Positions 61,274 through 64,000 of a stretch of DNA of 64,000 nt are shown here, one piece after another. The first letter of the stretch is position 1. Each line of letters starts with the position of its first letter. Below the pieces are notes generated by a model. That model worked only from the letters and a program-made list of their open reading frames with translations, did no database searches and had not been told where the DNA came from. The stretch lies in NCBI RefSeq assembly GCF_003696265.1, contig NZ_RFFH01000003.1, forward strand, positions 62,001 to 126,000, given 5' to 3'. A program made the translations under genes and the position numbers. Origin of the DNA: Nocardia stercoris (GTDB lineage Bacteria; Actinomycetota; Actinomycetes; Mycobacteriales; Mycobacteriaceae).

Positions 61274-61753
61274 ATGAAAGGCGACAAGGACATCATCGCG
61301 CTGCTCAACGAGCAGTTGACCGCGGAACTCACCGCGATCAACCAGTATTTCCTGCACGCCAAGATGCAGGAGAACTGGGGCTATCCGAAGCTGGCCGCGC
61401 ACACCCGCGCCGAATCCATCGACGAGATGAAGCACGCCGAGATCCTGACCGACCGGATCCTGTTCTTCGACGGCCTGCCCAACTATCAGAAGCTCAACCC
61501 GCTGCGCATCGGCCAGACCGTCCCCGAACAGCTGAAGGCCGACCTGCAGATCGAGATCGAAGCCGTCGACCGGCTGCGGCCCGGCATCGAACTGATGCGC
61601 AAGCGCGGCGACGCGACCTCGGCCCGCATCTTCGAGAACATCCTGGCCGACGAGGAACACCACCTCGACTACCTGGAAACCGAACTGGCCCTGTTCGAGA
61701 CCCTCGGCGAGCAGCTCTACCTGCAGCGCTTCACCGACACCCCGTCGAGCTGA
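61274..61753 (+). CDS. bfr: Bacterioferritin
   Basis: 159 residues. The four-helix bundle carries di-iron ferroxidase ligands in LNEQLTAELTAINQYF (Glu), SIDEMKHAEIL (Glu and His, with heme-binding Met in DEMKHAE) and LADEEHHLDYLETEL (Glu and His). It stores iron in a 24-mer cage with heme at subunit interfaces. The ATG at 61274 is preferred over one three codons upstream. It is downstream of bfd. Confidence 0.97.
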   Translation: MKGDKDIIALLNEQLTAELTAINQYFLHAKMQENWGYPKLAAHTRAESIDEMKHAEILTDRILFFDGLPNYQKLNPLRIGQTVPEQLKADLQIEIEAVDRLRPGIELMRKRGDATSARIFENILADEEHHLDYLETELALFETLGEQLYLQRFTDTPSS

Positions 61754-61916
61754 ACGGCCGGGCGCCGGCGCGGCCCACCCGGGCCGGCCTCCCGCCGACG
61801 GACGGAGGTGACGACTCGGCACCGGGATCGGCGCGCCCGGCCGTAGGCTACGCGGTGGCCGGTGACCCGGCTCACTCGCGCACCGGCCCCGACCATCCGA
61901 TCAGCAGGAGTAGACA

Positions 61917-62369
61917 GTGCCCCGAGTATTCGCCTCGCTCGACGAGGTCCGCGCCGCGCTCGGCGAACCCATCGGTCCCAGCGAACCGCTGGTGATCACC
62001 CAGGAACGCATCGACGCCTTCGCCGACGCCACCGGCGACCATCAGTGGATCCACGTCGACCCGGTGCGCGCGGCCACCGGGCCGTTCGGCACGACCATCG
62101 CCCACGGCTACCTGACCCTGTCGCTGGTGCCGCAGTTCGGCGAGCAGCTCTACACCATCGACTTCGGCTCGGCCCGGGTGAACTACGGCGCCAACAAGAT
62201 TCGCTTCCCCGCCCCCGTGCCGGTGGGCAGCGAGCTGCGCTCGACGGTCACCTTCACCGATATCGCCGAGAACGCCGCGGGCGCGGTGCTGACCCTGCGG
62301 GTCGTGGTCGACGCGGGCGGGGCCAAGCCGGCGCTGGTGATGGAGATGTTGATGATGGTGGCCAACTGA
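61917..62369 (+). CDS. MaoC family (R)-enoyl-CoA hydratase-like protein
   Basis: 150 residues of one hotdog domain. The hydratase motif is FADATGDHQWIHVDPVRA (catalytic Asp and His), then GTTIAHGYLTLSLVP and GANKIRFPAPVPVGSELRS. This matches the HtdZ/NodN-type MaoC proteins of mycobacteria. The start is GTG at 61917 after AGGAGTAGACA. It has its own terminator and is probably monocistronic. Confidence 0.93.
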   Translation: MPRVFASLDEVRAALGEPIGPSEPLVITQERIDAFADATGDHQWIHVDPVRAATGPFGTTIAHGYLTLSLVPQFGEQLYTIDFGSARVNYGANKIRFPAPVPVGSELRSTVTFTDIAENAAGAVLTLRVVVDAGGAKPALVMEMLMMVAN

Positions 62370-62386
62370 GGGTTTCGCACGACAGC

Positions 62387-62422
62387 GCGGGTGCCCACGT
62401 CAGGTTCGATGTGGGCACCCGC
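62387..62422. terminator. Hairpin terminator between MaoC gene and convergent membrane protein
   Basis: Perfect 12-bp arms GCGGGTGCCCAC (62387-62398) and GTGGGCACCCGC (62411-62422) enclose a 12-base loop. They lie between the stops at 62369 and 62485. Confidence 0.85.
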
Positions 62423-62484
62423 ACTACGAATTCGGGCCGCCAGCAAGGACTTCGCGCACCCGTGCGAGCGGCGGCCAGGTGGGT

Positions 62485-63237
62485 TCAGGCCGGCACTCCC
62501 GCGGGCCGGACACGTGCCGGTACGGGCGCTCCGGCCCGCGTGCGCAGGGCACGCAGCGCGGTGACGTGCAGGATCAGTAGCGCGGGGACCTCCGCGGTCG
62601 GGATGAGTGCCAGCGGCAGCAGGCCGTTCGCGTCCGAGGCCGGGGTGACATCGATCAGGTGGAAGCCGGTGATCGCGCCCAGCGTCAGCGCCAGGATCAG
62701 ATCCGCCATACCGAAGATGTTGAACCACAGCGCATTCCGGTAACCGTTCCCAGCGCTCACGCTGCGGGCCACGAAGGGCGCCGCGAGGCCGGTCGCGATG
62801 TCGCCGAGTCCGGCGGGGATCGCGAACAACGCCGGCAGGCGTCCCAGGAACATCATGGCCAGGAACACGAACCCGGCCACCCGCATCGCATGCGGTACCA
62901 GCAGGCGCGATTCCATCCCGGGCGCGGTGAGCACACGCCCCGCCGCCGGAATCCGGGTCAGCGCATAGAACCCCGCGATCGCGCCGACCGCGGCGATGGG
63001 CAGCCACGGTGGCCCGTCGCCGAGGCGGCCGTGATATCCGCCGCGCTGCGCGATCAGTGCGCTGACCAGGGTCCACGCGCCGACGACAGTGGCCGCGGCA
63101 CCGGCGAACCAGGCGGCGCGCGCCCGGTCGCGGCCCGTGGCGAGGGCGCCGCCGAACACCGCGACGCCGATCAGGGTGGGTAGTGCGACGTCGCCCGCGA
63201 GCGCGATCGCCCAGACGTAGAACGGGGCTTCGGACAT
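62485..63237 (-). CDS. Multi-pass membrane protein of unknown function
   Basis: 250 residues with about seven hydrophobic helices, including VWAIALAGDVALPTLIGVAV at the N-terminus, AAVGAIAGFYALTRIP, FVFLAMMFLGRLPALFAIP and FGMADLILALTLGAIT. I recognise no characterised family. The ATG at 63237 follows GAGGAGG. It is divergent from an HxlR regulator, which probably controls it. A 39-bp piece of its 5' end is duplicated at 42122-42160. Confidence 0.85.
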   Translation of the reverse strand: MSEAPFYVWAIALAGDVALPTLIGVAVFGGALATGRDRARAAWFAGAAATVVGAWTLVSALIAQRGGYHGRLGDGPPWLPIAAVGAIAGFYALTRIPAAGRVLTAPGMESRLLVPHAMRVAGFVFLAMMFLGRLPALFAIPAGLGDIATGLAAPFVARSVSAGNGYRNALWFNIFGMADLILALTLGAITGFHLIDVTPASDANGLLPLALIPTAEVPALLILHVTALRALRTRAGAPVPARVRPAGVPA

Positions 63238-63257
63238 CGGATCCTCCTCAGATTGAT

Positions 63258-63300
63258 ATCTCCAAGAAACTATACTTTAGATACTAGTTCGAAGATAGTA
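63258..63300. promoter_or_regulatory. AT-rich divergent promoter/operator of the HxlR gene
   Basis: The 73-bp gap between the membrane protein and HxlR genes is strikingly AT-rich. It contains AACTA (63268-63272) and TAGTT (63285-63289) as an inverted repeat, and a second set of ATACTA / TAGTAG half-sites (63281-63302). HxlR-type operators are AT-rich palindromes, so this is the likely site. Confidence 0.55.
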
Positions 63301-63310
63301 GTCTGAGGGC

Positions 63311-63976
63311 ATGACGCGGAACGCCCGAACCTACGGTCACTTCTGCCTCCTCGCGCGCGCCCTCGAACAGGTCGGCGACCGCTGGTCGCTGCTGGTGATC
63401 CGGGACCTGCTCAGCGGCCCCAAACGCTTCACCGACCTCATGGACCGCCTCGGCGGCATCACCCCGAAGACGCTCAGCCAGCGGCTCACCGAATTCGAGG
63501 ACAGTGGCCTGGTGGTCGCCGACCGCGAACCCGGCCGCCGCGAGGTCCGCTACCGGCTCACCCCCGCCGGCGCCGACCTCGAACCGATCCTCGACGCCCT
63601 GGGCGACTGGGGTCTGCGGCACGCCTTCCGGCCCCCACTGCCCGGCGAACCGCTGCATCCCGACCACCTGCTGCGCGCGTTCACCCGCGCCGTGGAACAG
63701 GCCGGCGACCACGCGCCCGCCCGGTGGTACCTGCGCCTCGACGGCCTCGACTATGCCCTGACCTGCGACGGCCACGCCTGGACCCTGGCCCCGGACACCG
63801 TTCCCGCGCAACCGGACCTCACGATCGACACCGACACCGGCTCCTTCGCGGCGGCCGCGTTCGGCGGGGCCGACCTCGAGATCGACGGCGCGCCCGCCGC
63901 CGTGGCCCGCTTCCGGGACATGCTCACCACCGTCGCGGCCGCCGCCGACCGGACCGATCCCGCGCCCGCCCGGTGA
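63311..63976 (+). CDS. HxlR-type regulator with C-terminal SCP2-like domain
   Basis: 221 residues. The winged helix occupies about residues 8-100 (HFCLLARALEQVGDRWSLLV with the redox-type Cys12, FTDLMDRLGGITPKTLSQRL, REVRYRLTPAGADL). A sterol-carrier-protein-2-like ligand domain follows (ARWYLRLDGLDYALTCDG, PDLTIDTDTGSFAAAAFGG, LEIDGAPAAVARF). The fusion suggests sensing of a hydrophobic ligand. It is divergent from the membrane protein across an AT-rich operator. Confidence 0.92.
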   Translation: MTRNARTYGHFCLLARALEQVGDRWSLLVIRDLLSGPKRFTDLMDRLGGITPKTLSQRLTEFEDSGLVVADREPGRREVRYRLTPAGADLEPILDALGDWGLRHAFRPPLPGEPLHPDHLLRAFTRAVEQAGDHAPARWYLRLDGLDYALTCDGHAWTLAPDTVPAQPDLTIDTDTGSFAAAAFGGADLEIDGAPAAVARFRDMLTTVAAAADRTDPAPAR

Positions 63977-64000
63977 TCCAGCTTCGGCGACGAAATGGGA

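Overview
The window is high-GC actinobacterial DNA, most likely from Nocardia or a close mycolic-acid relative (inference). The clues are a mycothiol gene (mshC) in its usual company (SCO1664-type kinase-like protein, DUF3090, histidine phosphatase), an MMPL transporter, an Mtb12-like lipoprotein, paired secretory lipases, several actinobacterial SAM methyltransferase families (DUF574 and TIGR00027 types), an IdeR-type iron box and two KstR-type steroid-regulon boxes. Nearly all of it is chromosomal housekeeping and accessory metabolism. I see no rRNA, tRNA, CRISPR array, prophage or intact insertion sequence.

Layout. 0-5.6 kb: the cut-off start of an SCO2524-like gene, a Pro/Ala-rich membrane protein, an LMF1-type membrane protein, an oxygen-binding di-iron-type beta-lactamase-fold protein, and an ArsR-like regulator divergent from a DUF3887/alpha-beta hydrolase. 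5.6-12.4 kb: a tandem-repeat spacer, then M20 peptidase, PEBP protein, DUF574 methyltransferase, FadD-type ligase, pyrD and DUF5703. 12.7-25 kb: small hypothetical, lipoprotein + MMPL, aldo/keto reductase, SGNH hydrolase, GtrA, VOC protein, cyclophilin, phosphoribosyltransferase, YdjM-like protein, SCO6745-like protein, pirin, a DUF1254 remnant, small membrane proteins and a class III cyclase. 25.8-31.5 kb: patatin, two paralogous secreted lipases and a DapB-fold dehydrogenase. 31.6-35.6 kb: a frameshifted MerR gene, an HxlR/SDR pair, and a HEAT protein followed by a MerR-HEAT fusion. 35.8-38.7 kb: a three-gene operon of a ferredoxin-like-fold protein, a DyP-type peroxidase and a glutamine-amidotransferase-like protein, the least familiar module here. 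38.9-40.7 kb: DoxX, a LigB-type dioxygenase and a divergent MarR. 40.9-45.8 kb: F420-type oxidoreductase, SigG-like sigma factor, SRPBCC protein and an ArsR-SRPBCC fusion, then a gene-poor, lower-GC stretch. 45.9-51 kb: a serine/threonine kinase divergent from an APC permease, then an ArsR/SRPBCC operon. 51-54.6 kb: the mshC operon. 54.7-57.7 kb: two genes under KstR-like boxes, a secreted lipase and a methyltransferase. 57.7-64 kb: the ECF42 sigma/YCII pair, an internally deleted SDR pseudogene, a methyltransferase, an iron-regulated bfd-bfr pair, a MaoC dehydratase, a membrane protein and a divergent HxlR regulator.

How the genes work together. The window is rich in small regulator-target pairs with visible palindromic operators between divergent genes (4.25, 33.0, 40.2, 43.4, 50.1 and 63.3 kb). 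Iron storage and release (bfr with its ferredoxin) sits behind an iron box. A hotdog thioesterase and a SnoaL/ketosteroid-isomerase-like protein sit behind KstR-like boxes and probably belong to the sterol-catabolism regulon. Decay is visible too: a frameshifted MerR, a deleted SDR, a DUF1254 C-terminal scrap and a 39-bp copy of a membrane-protein 5' end.
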